A DNA stretch of 64,000 nucleotides from an uncultured Paracoccaceae bacterium. Its GTDB lineage: Bacteria > Pseudomonadota > Alphaproteobacteria > Rhodobacterales > Rhodobacteraceae. The notes under the pieces are model-generated. The model did no database searches and was not told where the DNA came from. It saw only the letters and a program-made list of their open reading frames with translations. Location of the stretch: the NCBI GenBank assembly GCA_938092015.1, contig CALKOT010000028.1:1-64000 (forward strand), read 5' to 3'. Of the stretch, positions 56,124-64,000 are shown in pieces (within the stretch, counting starts at the first letter, position 1; the number at the start of each line of letters is the position of its first letter). A program made the translations under genes and the position numbers.

Positions 56124-57815
56124 TTACGCTTTCTTTTTCGATTTGGATTTGGTCTGGATCAGATCGAACTTCACCAGCCAGACCAGCGTCTTCTCAACAA
56201 TTTCCTCTGATTGGGACGTCGAAGACACCAGCTTGGCAAAATTCGGCCCGGTCTTCTTTTTCCACCCAAGGATCACTTTCAGCAACTCATCAGCGGCCTG
56301 CAGATTAAGCGGCGAGCGTTTAACAGTCGAATAATTGCGCGTCTGATAAATCAGTTTCAGCCGCTCCACAACATTGTCTTCGGCGCTGAAAGTAACGCCC
56401 GGCGCAAATCCCTGGGTCGAAGGATAGCAGGCGAAGAAATTGAACACCGGCGGCGCAACAGGCGATGGGACATCTTTGTAGCGTTCACTTTCCTCTTTGG
56501 TCGCCGCCCGCCTGATCGCATCAAGCTCGGCCCAGAACTCTTCATATTGAGGGATGACCTGCGACCAGTCATAGACCTGCGTCGCGCGTTTCCTGCCTGC
56601 CTCACCCAACGAGCGTCGCAGGTCATCATTATCAGCAAGCAACGCGAGTTTCTCTGCGAAATCCGGCACGCTCATCTCAGCCATGCCAGAGACCAGCGTC
56701 ATGTAGGTTACGGTCGAATCAAAGCCGATCTCATTCAGGAACGCCTCGGCCTTGGAAAACTCGCCGCGCACGGTTCTGGTCGGGATGCGGAACCCGACAT
56801 CCGGCGTCACCGTATCCTTCATCCCATTCCAGTCAGACGCGATCACCGGCAACCCCGCCGCCATCGCCTCAATCGGGGCAAGGCCGAAGGTTTCCTGAAT
56901 GCTGTCGATCGCAAAGACGAAAATATCAGACCCCGCCAGCACCTGGCGCCGGGTGGTCTGATTGTCGGCCTTTCGGAAATGCACCTTCACACCAGGCGAC
57001 AGATGCGCCGCCCCCGCCCGAAACACGCTGTCGGCATAATCGCCCAAGAAAGGGCCCGAGAACAGCAAATGCATGGTCTTGCCAGTTTGCTGCTGCGCCT
57101 TTTCCATCGCCAGATAGATTGGGAATGGATCGAATTTTTAGTGCGGCGACAACCGCGCGAGGGTACTGACGACGATATCATCTTCAGCCGCGCCAATCTC
57201 AGAGCGAAGCGTTGCGCGATCAGCGTCGGTAACCTGAAATTCGTCGGTGTTAATGCCCAGCGGGATCACAGGCATCTGCGGCCGCGGCGGCGGAGTTCCG
57301 CTGAACCTGCGCCGCATGTATTCATCGATTGCATCGAACCAATACCCAAGCGACGTTTTCACCGTTTCGGCCGTGCAGATCAGTCCGTCCCACGGCTCAA
57401 CCGGGGTCATGCGCAGGTTCACGAATGGATCCGGCAACCGGTAGCCGTATGTCGTGTGGGTCAGACCGCAGATCGAAAACGCGCTCTGCCCGAAATGCAT
57501 CAGCTGATATGCCAGCGCCTCAACATTCGGACCGGGCCGCAGCACAACAGAACTATCGCCAAGCTTGTTCAGCTGAAAACGCTCAACCACTTTGACCGTC
57601 TTGGTCGGCGCAACGTCGGCGATCATCCGCCTGACCGGCCCAAGATCATTCGCGTCGCCGCTGACCAGTTGAATAACGTCCGATGAGGCGTTCCTGAGAA
57701 ACCCCTTCATGAATGAGCTTCCGGCCAGCCGCCGCCCATTGATGTTGCTGGGGTCGGTCGCGCCATCATACGCCTCGCCAAAATACTGAAGCGTCGCTGT
57801 CAGCCTCTTATTCAT
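56124..57815 (-). pseudogene. GT4-family glycosyltransferase, one in-frame TAA
   Basis: A 564-codon glycosyltransferase of the GT-B, GT4 type for surface polysaccharide. The N-domain runs from TATLQYFGEAYDGATDPSNI to TLARLSPH, where TAA (57140-57138) interrupts. The same frame then continues with KFDPFPIYLAMEKAQQQTGK, LHFLFSGPF-like LLFSGPFLGDY and the donor motif QETFGLAPIEAMAAGLPVIA (the EX7E pair). The C-terminal part, about 130 residues, is rich in basic residues and ends KSKSKKKA. The stop is one base away from a GAA, AAA or CAA codon. Relatives read on through this position, so the gene is broken or read through. Confidence 0.83.
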
Positions 57816-57891
57816 CGCCCTACCCATTTAACCTGGTCACACTGGCCTAGGGTTAGACACAGGCTTGGGTGAACGGTCAATGGCGCGCGAC

Positions 57892-60800
57892 TTACTCTGC
57901 CGCCTGCAGAACCGGCGCTCCGCCTTTGCGGAACTCGGCCAGCAACTCAGCCCGTCGTTTGGCGGCAGCTTCGGCATTGGCGTCTTTCACATGACCGTAG
58001 CCTTTGATCTGCAGAGGCAGATCAGCCAGCTGTACTGCAGTCGTGAACCGCTCACGCGTCAGGTCTTTTGTGATCTCATCCAGCAACTTGATCTGGTTTT
58101 CGATGGCCTGACGTTCGCCTTTGCGTTCAGCCGAGTAGCCGAAGACATCCAGCGCGCCGCCCCGCAGGCCTTTCATTTTGGCCAGCATCTTGAAGACATT
58201 CAGAACCCAGGGCCCAAAGGTCGTCTTGACCGGGTGGCCATTGCTGTCCTTGCGACCCATGATTGGCGGCGCCAGATGGAACTCGACCTTCTGGACGTTG
58301 TCGAACCGATCGTTGATCTGATCATGCAGGTTTTCGACATGCAGGCGGGCGACTTCGTATTCGTCTTTGTAGGACATCAGTTTGAAGAGACCGAGCGCCG
58401 TCGCCTCAGCGTATCCCTCAGCACCGATCTTTTGCTCAGCCGCTTCAGCCGCTTTGACCTGCGCCATCCAACGATCCGCCCAGGCCTGATCGGTGTGGGA
58501 AACAAGACGATCGTAGCGGAACTTGATCTTTTCTTCGTAGGTGGTTGAGACTTGCTGGCGCGGCTTGATCGCCTCCGCCGCGTCTTGGGGGTATTCGACG
58601 GACCAGCGCCCAATCTCAAACGCCTTCTTATTGGCGTCGACCGCCGCGCCGTTCAGCTCAATCGCCTTGTGGATCGCCTCTTTCGACAGGGGCAGCCGCC
58701 CCATCTGCCACGCGGCGCCCAGCACCAGCGCGTTTGAGAAGATCGCATCACCAAGGAATTTTTCGGCAAGTTTGGTCGAGTTCAAGTACAGCACATTTTC
58801 TGCGCCAACCCGCGCTTCGATGCCCAGCTTCATCTGGTCCGACGGAATCTGGAACCCGCCATCCATCGTGAATTCACCTGAGTTAATCTCATGCATGTTG
58901 CAGATAACTTCGGTGCGTCCGTTCGACATCAGCGCCAGCGTTTTCGCACCCGACGTGACCAGCATGTCGCCGCCGATCACTACATCCGCCTCACCCGTTG
59001 CGACGCGAATGGCGGTGATGTCTTCGGGCTTTTCTGCGATCCGGCAATGGATCTGAACAGCGCCGCCCTTTTGGGCGAGGCCGGCCATCTCCATCACGCC
59101 AGCGCCTTTGCCTTCGACATGGGCGGCCATACCAAGTAGCGCGCCGATGGTGACCACGCCTGTACCGCCAACGCCCGTGGTAACCGTATTCCAGACGCCG
59201 TCGATTTTCGGCAGAACCGGGTCGGTCAGTGTGGGCAGATTAAGGTCAGCTGCAGCCTCTTTTTTCGGCGTCGCGCCGTGCAACGTCACGAAAGACGGGC
59301 AGAAGCCGTTCACGCATGAGAAGTCTTTGTTGCACTGGGACTGGTCAATCTGGCGCTTGCGGCCAAGTTCCGTATCCAGCGGGGCGACCGACACACAGTT
59401 CGATGCGACGCCGCAGTCACCGCAGCCTTCGCAAACTTCTGGGTTAATGTAGACGCGCTTGTCGATATCAGGGAACTTGCCCCGCTTCCGACGGCGGCGT
59501 TTTTCGGCAGCGCATGTCTGGATGTAGACCAGCGCCGTTGGGCCTTTAACCTCACGCAGTTCGCGCTGCACTTCGTCCAGATTAGCACGTTCCCGCGCCT
59601 CAACGCCTGACGGGGCAGTGCCTGGATCCCAGGCTTCCTTCTCATCATATACGGCGACGACTTTATCGAGGTTGAATGCCTTCAGCTCAGCCAGAACCTG
59701 ACCGATGCTCATATCGCCTTCATGCGCCTGCCCGCCGGTCATCGCGGCGGCGTCGTTGAAAAGGATCTTGAAGGTGATCTGCGTGTTCGACGCCCGCGCG
59801 GCCCGGATCGCTTGAATGGCGGAATGGTTATATGTGCCGTCGCCAACCTGCTGGAACATGTGGTTGTGGCTGACGAAGTGGCTTTCACCAATCCAGTTCG
59901 CGCCTTCGCCACCCATGTGGGTGAAGCCAGCAACGTTCCGATCCATCCAAACTGCCATAAAGTGACAACCGATCCCAGCATAGGAACCTGATCCATCCGG
60001 CAGTTTCGTCGAGGTATTGTGCGGGCAGCCAGAACAGAACCATGGCGTCCGCTCAGCCGTTGCAGGCACGTTGCCAGAGTTGGCGGCCGCTTCAAGCGCA
60101 GAAATGCGGCGGGTGTTCAGTTCGCTCGCGACGCCTTCTTCGAACAGGATACCGCCAAGCTTCAACGCAACGTCAACCGGGGACAGCGCCATCTTCTCAG
60201 GGAACAGGATCTGGCCAGTTTCGTCCTTTTTGCCAACCACAAGAGGCTGGTTTGGCTGGCCGTACATCAGTTCTTTGATCTGCGGCTCCATAAAGCCGCG
60301 CTTTTCTTCGACGACCACGATCATCGACAGGCCTTCGGCCCATTCTTTCAGGCCTTCAGGCTCCAACGGCCAGGTGACAGCAGGCTTATAGACGGTGACG
60401 CCCATGCGTTTCGCTGTTTCATCGTCAATGCCCAGAAGATCCAGAGCGTGAGCGACGTCCAGCCAGTTCTTACCTGCGGTGACGATGCCGATCTTCGCGC
60501 CTTTTTCACCGCGAATCCGCTTGTTCAGTTTATTCGCCCGGATGTACGCCAATGCAGCGTCCATCTTATAGTCGAGCATATTGTTTTCCAGCTCATGCGG
60601 CGTCGGCATCGGTTGGAGACGCGCAGTGTCGGGCATGTGGAAATCGGGCGTGACGATCTTCACGCGGTCAGGGCTGCCATCGATCACGGCAGTGCTTTCA
60701 ATCGTATCCTTAAGACATTTCAACCCAACCCAGAGAGAGGCAAAGCGGCTTAGCCCGTAGCCATGGACACCGTAGTCCACGATCTCTTGGACGCCAGCGG

Positions 60801-61317
60801 GTGCAAAGACCGGCATCTTCCAGTCCATCATCGCATGGTCGGTCTGATGCAGGATCGTTGAAGATTCGCCCGTATGATCGTCGCCCATCGCTGCGATAGC
60901 GCCGCCCCATTCGGTCGTGCCGCAGTGGTTCGCATGGCGAAACGCATCACCCGTCCGGTCAACGCCCGGCCCTTTGCCATACCAAAGGCCATAGACACCA
61001 TCAAATTTCGCGGTCGGTCGCAACGCAGCATATTGTGCGCCCCAGATCGCTGTCGCGCCGAGGTCTTCGTTCAGCGCAGGCTCAAACAGCACATCCATCG
61101 GCTCCAGCTGTTTTTTGGCGCCGTGGAACATGTGATCGACGCCGCCGAGGGGTGATCCGCGATAGCCAGAAACATAGCCAGCTGTGTTCTTGCCGGCTTG
61201 GCGGTCACGCCATTTCTGGGTCAGCATCAGACGAACCAGCGCCTGCGTGCCGTTCAGCAGAACCTGCTCAGTTTCAAGATCGTAACGATCCCCAAGGCTG
61301 ACATTGGCGTGTTTCAT
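57892..61317 (-). CDS. indolepyruvate ferredoxin oxidoreductase, fused alpha/beta form
   Basis: An 1141-residue TPP- and iron-sulfur-dependent oxidoreductase that oxidatively decarboxylates aryl pyruvates to acyl-CoA. Seen in order: a pyrimidine-binding N-domain (GYRGSPLGGVDHMFHGA), a TPP domain with GIGCHFMAVWMDRN and KILFNDAAAMTGGQ, a ferredoxin-like segment with CEGCGDCGVASNC, then the gamma-like C-terminal domain with TGVGGTGVVTIGALLGMAAH. The fused size is the alphaproteobacterial form. It is a single gene with short flanks. Amino-acid-derived indolepyruvate or phenylpyruvate is the likely substrate. Confidence 0.93.
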   Translation of the reverse strand: MKHANVSLGDRYDLETEQVLLNGTQALVRLMLTQKWRDRQAGKNTAGYVSGYRGSPLGGVDHMFHGAKKQLEPMDVLFEPALNEDLGATAIWGAQYAALRPTAKFDGVYGLWYGKGPGVDRTGDAFRHANHCGTTEWGGAIAAMGDDHTGESSTILHQTDHAMMDWKMPVFAPAGVQEIVDYGVHGYGLSRFASLWVGLKCLKDTIESTAVIDGSPDRVKIVTPDFHMPDTARLQPMPTPHELENNMLDYKMDAALAYIRANKLNKRIRGEKGAKIGIVTAGKNWLDVAHALDLLGIDDETAKRMGVTVYKPAVTWPLEPEGLKEWAEGLSMIVVVEEKRGFMEPQIKELMYGQPNQPLVVGKKDETGQILFPEKMALSPVDVALKLGGILFEEGVASELNTRRISALEAAANSGNVPATAERTPWFCSGCPHNTSTKLPDGSGSYAGIGCHFMAVWMDRNVAGFTHMGGEGANWIGESHFVSHNHMFQQVGDGTYNHSAIQAIRAARASNTQITFKILFNDAAAMTGGQAHEGDMSIGQVLAELKAFNLDKVVAVYDEKEAWDPGTAPSGVEARERANLDEVQRELREVKGPTALVYIQTCAAEKRRRRKRGKFPDIDKRVYINPEVCEGCGDCGVASNCVSVAPLDTELGRKRQIDQSQCNKDFSCVNGFCPSFVTLHGATPKKEAAADLNLPTLTDPVLPKIDGVWNTVTTGVGGTGVVTIGALLGMAAHVEGKGAGVMEMAGLAQKGGAVQIHCRIAEKPEDITAIRVATGEADVVIGGDMLVTSGAKTLALMSNGRTEVICNMHEINSGEFTMDGGFQIPSDQMKLGIEARVGAENVLYLNSTKLAEKFLGDAIFSNALVLGAAWQMGRLPLSKEAIHKAIELNGAAVDANKKAFEIGRWSVEYPQDAAEAIKPRQQVSTTYEEKIKFRYDRLVSHTDQAWADRWMAQVKAAEAAEQKIGAEGYAEATALGLFKLMSYKDEYEVARLHVENLHDQINDRFDNVQKVEFHLAPPIMGRKDSNGHPVKTTFGPWVLNVFKMLAKMKGLRGGALDVFGYSAERKGERQAIENQIKLLDEITKDLTRERFTTAVQLADLPLQIKGYGHVKDANAEAAAKRRAELLAEFRKGGAPVLQAAE

Positions 61318-61488
61318 AGCTACTCCCCTGCGTATGGATCACACCCTACTAGGTAAGGCATATTGACCCAATTGGCAAACCATTATTCGCCATCTGGCGG
61401 TCGGATCACAAATACATGATACACTCGATCCGACGATCTTGGTGATCAATTTGTAAAGAACGGCGGCGAGCGCCAGTGAGGACGTGAC

Positions 61489-62430
61489 GTGAGGCTGGCG
61501 ATCTGGGTTAGTTTGACCTGTCTTTGCGTAACAATTGGAACGATGTGGATGACGAAGCGTGATTTGACCCGGGCGGAACAAGCCTATCCCCCGGTCGGTG
61601 AGTTCGTTGAGATCGAAGGTCATCAGGTTCATTACGTTGATCAGGGGTCTGGTCCTGCTGTGATTCTGATACACGGCGCCAGCGGCAATCTGCGTGACTG
61701 GACCTTTTCGATGACTGAAAGGCTGGCCACGAGCTACCGTGTGCTGGCGTTTGACCGCGCCGGGCATGGATACTCCAGCCGTCCAGAAGATGGTTACGAT
61801 CCCGCGGTTCAAGGCCGCTTAATCGCCAAAGCGGCGCGCAGAGTGGGCGTTGAGAAAGCCTTACTTGTCGGCCACAGTTTTGGCTGCGCACCTGCGCTGG
61901 CCATTGCGCTGGATGATCCTGATCTGGCTGCCGGGTTGGTCGATGTTGCAGGTGCCAGCCACCCTTGGGACGGCTCGCTCAGCATCCGCTATCCTCTCAG
62001 CTATAACCCGATGACCAGCTGGGCGCTGCGAATGGCCGCCAGCCTGATTTCAGAAGATAAACTGGTCGACCCGGTGTTTGAACCGCAGGCGACACCCGCA
62101 GGATACATCGAACATCTCGGCGTCGCGCTGGCCCTGCGCCCGGCGACCTTCCGGCATAATGCCGAAGATATTCTGCGCCTGAATGAAAGCCTGAAACGCA
62201 TGGCGCCGCGTTACCCCAGTCTGGAACTGCCAATTGAGATTTTGCACGGCTCGCTCGACGATGTCGTGAAAGAGTCTATCAGCCCAAGAGGGGTGGAACG
62301 TGATGTGCCGCATTCCCGATTTACTCTGCTCGACGGCATCGGCCACATGCCGCATCATGTCGCCGAAGATGAGATTTTAGCCGCCATCAATCGGCTGGCG
62401 AAAGACGCATTTGGGGAGACGACGAAATGA
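61489..62430 (+). CDS. alpha/beta hydrolase (copy 1)
   Basis: A 313-residue serine hydrolase with one N-terminal hydrophobic segment (LAIWVSLTCLCVTIGTMWM). The oxyanion region VILIHGASGNLRDW, the nucleophile elbow VGHSFGCAPALAIA (Ser at about 128), an acid in EILHGSLDDVV and the histidine in GIGHMPHHV are present. The start is GTG 61489 with GAGGACG upstream. It overlaps copy 2 by 4 bases (ATGA at 62427). The substrate is not predictable, though the pattern suits epoxide hydrolase/haloperoxidase-like enzymes. Confidence 0.85.
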   Translation: MRLAIWVSLTCLCVTIGTMWMTKRDLTRAEQAYPPVGEFVEIEGHQVHYVDQGSGPAVILIHGASGNLRDWTFSMTERLATSYRVLAFDRAGHGYSSRPEDGYDPAVQGRLIAKAARRVGVEKALLVGHSFGCAPALAIALDDPDLAAGLVDVAGASHPWDGSLSIRYPLSYNPMTSWALRMAASLISEDKLVDPVFEPQATPAGYIEHLGVALALRPATFRHNAEDILRLNESLKRMAPRYPSLELPIEILHGSLDDVVKESISPRGVERDVPHSRFTLLDGIGHMPHHVAEDEILAAINRLAKDAFGETTK

Positions 62431-63359
62431 GCCTGCGCATCCTGATCGGCATCGCTTTGGTCAGTCTGGTGACCGCCTGCGCCAGCACTGACTATGCCCA
62501 GACGGTTGAAGCGAAATACCCACCTATTGGATCATTCGTTGAGGTCGACGGCCTTAACATCCACTATATTGACGAAGGATCAGGTCCGGCAGTGATCCTG
62601 ATCCATGGCGCGAATTCAAACCTTCGCGACTGGAAATTCGCACTGGTCGACAAGCTGACCGCCAAGCACCGCGTCATCGCCTTTGATCGTCCCGGTCTTG
62701 GATATTCCGACAGGCCCGCCAAAGGCGGCGATGTCCCGGCAGAGCAAGCCCGCATCCTTAAGGCGGCTGCCGACAAGCTGGGCGTCGGCAAGGCCGTTAT
62801 CCTTGGCCACAGTTTCGGCGGCGCTGTCGCGGCGGCGTGGGCAGTGGATTACCCTGAAGACGTTGCAGGCCTGATTTCACTGGCGGGCGCGACCTATGAT
62901 TGGGGTGGAACTGGCGGCGCGCTTTACTCCATTGGCGCCAGCGGTGCAGGCGGCATTCTCGGATCCGCCGCCCGCGCGTATGTCAGTGGCGATCGGGCGC
63001 TGGGGTTGGTCGATGACGCCTTTGCGCCTAACGATCCGATACCGGGCTATGCGGAATATCTTGGCGTCGAACTGGCGCTGCGCCCAGCAGCGTTTCGCTA
63101 TAACTCAACAGACATCAATCGCCTGTCAGGCCACCTGGCCACCCAGTCGCAGCGATATCCTGAGATCACCCAGCCAGTTGTCTTGATCCATGGTGATGCT
63201 GATCAAACAGTAGGGTTAGAGGCGCACTCCCTACGCTTTTACGATGCCGTTGAGAATGGCCGTCTGGTCGTTGTGCCCGGTGTTGGCCATATGGTCCATC
63301 AGGTATCCCAGCCTCGCATCATCAAGGCGATTGGACGTTTGGCTGGAACTTCTGAATAA
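62427..63359 (+). CDS. alpha/beta hydrolase lipoprotein (copy 2)
   Basis: A 310-residue paralogue of the preceding hydrolase. A lipoprotein signal is present (LVSLVTACASTD, lipobox VTAC), so it should be anchored at the envelope. Motifs: VILIHGANSNLRDW, LGHSFGGAVAAAWA (Ser near 132), VVLIHGDADQTVG and VPGVGHMVHQV. The shared leading segment (copy 1 YPPVGEFVEIEG, copy 2 YPPIGSFVEVDG) shows tandem duplication with a split in localisation. The substrate is unknown. Confidence 0.87.
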   Translation: MSLRILIGIALVSLVTACASTDYAQTVEAKYPPIGSFVEVDGLNIHYIDEGSGPAVILIHGANSNLRDWKFALVDKLTAKHRVIAFDRPGLGYSDRPAKGGDVPAEQARILKAAADKLGVGKAVILGHSFGGAVAAAWAVDYPEDVAGLISLAGATYDWGGTGGALYSIGASGAGGILGSAARAYVSGDRALGLVDDAFAPNDPIPGYAEYLGVELALRPAAFRYNSTDINRLSGHLATQSQRYPEITQPVVLIHGDADQTVGLEAHSLRFYDAVENGRLVVVPGVGHMVHQVSQPRIIKAIGRLAGTSE

Positions 63360-63363
63360 GCCC

Positions 63364-64000
63364 TCAGTACCGCCTCAGCACAGACGCGACCGTTTCAAGG
63401 GACACCGCGGCGGCGGCGACACGTGCGCCTGATAGTTTGCAAGCCGGGCTGTTACGCCGGTAATCGATTGAGCATCTGATCGCTTCAGTCAGTTGCGCTT
63501 TCTGCGCCAGAACATCCGCCTTAAATCGGTTGAACGCCGCACCTGACTGAATGGCGCCGCCAATTTTACGCAGCACGTCCTGACAGTTCACGCCCTGCCC
63601 ACGTAGCGCCTCAGCCAATTCGGCTGGCGCAGCCTGGCTTTGACACATCTTCCACAGAATATCGGCCTGAACCGTCGCATGCAGGCGGATCAAAGTGCGA
63701 TAGCGCCCCCGCACCATACCAAACCCATAGGACACTGATTCTGACGGCCAGAACGCATAGCTTTCTACAAATGCCTCTGGATCAATCGTTCCCCCCGGCT
63801 GCTGGGGTGGATCGACATATCGGGTTGGCAGTGGCGGCAATTCCAGATCTTCACGAAGGAACAGCAGCGTTTGCGTATTTTCGATGATCATGTCGCCGTC
63901 TTCCGAGATCGGGATCGACACCATCTGCAGCCCTGCGCCATCAGGCACAAAACGCATGAAAACCTTGCGGCCCTGCCGGTCCACCACACCTTCGGCACCA
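63364..64000 (-). CDS. hypothetical protein, 5' end outside the window
   Basis: The last 212 codons of a gene that enters from the right edge. The frame is open to base 64000 with no start required inside. No family is recognised. Seen: VFMRFVPDGAGLQMVSIPIS, YAFWPSESVSYGFGMVRGRYR, four cysteines (CQSQ, NCQD, CSID, ACKLS) and an alanine-rich end. It converges with the second hydrolase, 4 bases away. Confidence 0.6.
   Translation of the reverse strand, partial: GAEGVVDRQGRKVFMRFVPDGAGLQMVSIPISEDGDMIIENTQTLLFLREDLELPPLPTRYVDPPQQPGGTIDPEAFVESYAFWPSESVSYGFGMVRGRYRTLIRLHATVQADILWKMCQSQAAPAELAEALRGQGVNCQDVLRKIGGAIQSGAAFNRFKADVLAQKAQLTEAIRCSIDYRRNSPACKLSGARVAAAAVSLETVASVLRRY

Noticed and set aside
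56211-57686. 491-codon open frame antisense to the GT4 gene
   Set aside because: Composition (Arg/His-rich, low complexity) is that of a shadow frame. The opposite strand has clear GT4 motifs.

Overview
The window looks like a chromosomal segment of an alphaproteobacterium close to the Rhodobacteraceae (Roseobacter group). This is inferred from gene content and protein style: a MucR/Ros regulator, a fused indolepyruvate ferredoxin oxidoreductase, a glutathione-dependent formaldehyde dehydrogenase, DUF1194 and Lin0512 proteins, and a NodH-like sulfotransferase beside core-2/I-branching-type glycosyltransferases. Genes are tightly packed, and many neighbours overlap as ATGA or GTGA. I saw no rRNA, tRNA, CRISPR array, prophage or insertion sequence.

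Layout. 0-14 kb: a truncated BMP-type binding protein, miaB, a MucR-type regulator, a glycosyltransferase-like protein, GNAT, flavin reductase, dipeptidase, M20 peptidase, a VOC protein, a TPR protein, ispE, a LysE exporter, GST and two tandem MscS channels. 14-32 kb: a split surface-polysaccharide region. It holds kpsM, cysQ, kdsB, GT2, galU, galE, a second glycosyltransferase, a GT14-like transferase and a two-domain sulfotransferase, then on the minus strand an RTX metalloprotease, a phosphohexomutase, kdsA, kpsE, kpsT and a UDP-glucuronate 4-epimerase. 32-44 kb: an ArsR-controlled permease, amine oxidase, DMT exporter, uracil-DNA glycosylase, lipase-like lipoprotein, SseB, class III alcohol dehydrogenase, Asp/Glu racemase, ureohydrolase, a LysM-like binding protein and two Lin0512 paralogues. 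44-64 kb: a CHASE2 adenylate cyclase, an aminotransferase/sulfotransferase-like pair, MaiA, a beta-hydroxyacid dehydrogenase, DUF1194, a beta-propeller glycosidase-like protein, a HupE/DUF4198 divergent pair, a GT4-type glycosyltransferase, indolepyruvate oxidoreductase and two tandem alpha/beta hydrolases.

How the genes fit together. KdsA, KdsB, GalU, GalE, the phosphohexomutase and the UDP-glucuronate epimerase supply activated sugars. KpsM, KpsT and KpsE would form an ABC-type exporter for a capsule-like polymer, and the glycosyltransferases and sulfotransferase would build and decorate it. The precursor genes and kpsE are intact, but all of the following carry in-frame stops or a frameshift: kpsM (two stops), kpsT, GT2 (two stops), the 20-kb glycosyltransferase, the GT14-like gene (frameshift), the sulfotransferase and the GT4 gene at 56-58 kb. 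The reading frames on both sides of each lesion remain open and family-like, so the lesions are recent, are bypassed by some form of readthrough, or are sequence errors. A membrane-protein gene at 50.2 kb and the BMP gene at the left edge show the same kind of lesion. This concentration of breaks in polymer assembly and export is the main observation of the window.

Smaller points of interest: the RTX metalloprotease lacks the usual Met-turn methionine, a strong hairpin sits directly before miaB, a two-copy repeat lies in front of arsR, a hairpin covers the ribosome binding site of the 50.2-kb gene, and a parS-like palindrome with 2 bp of extra spacing lies at 56.1 kb.
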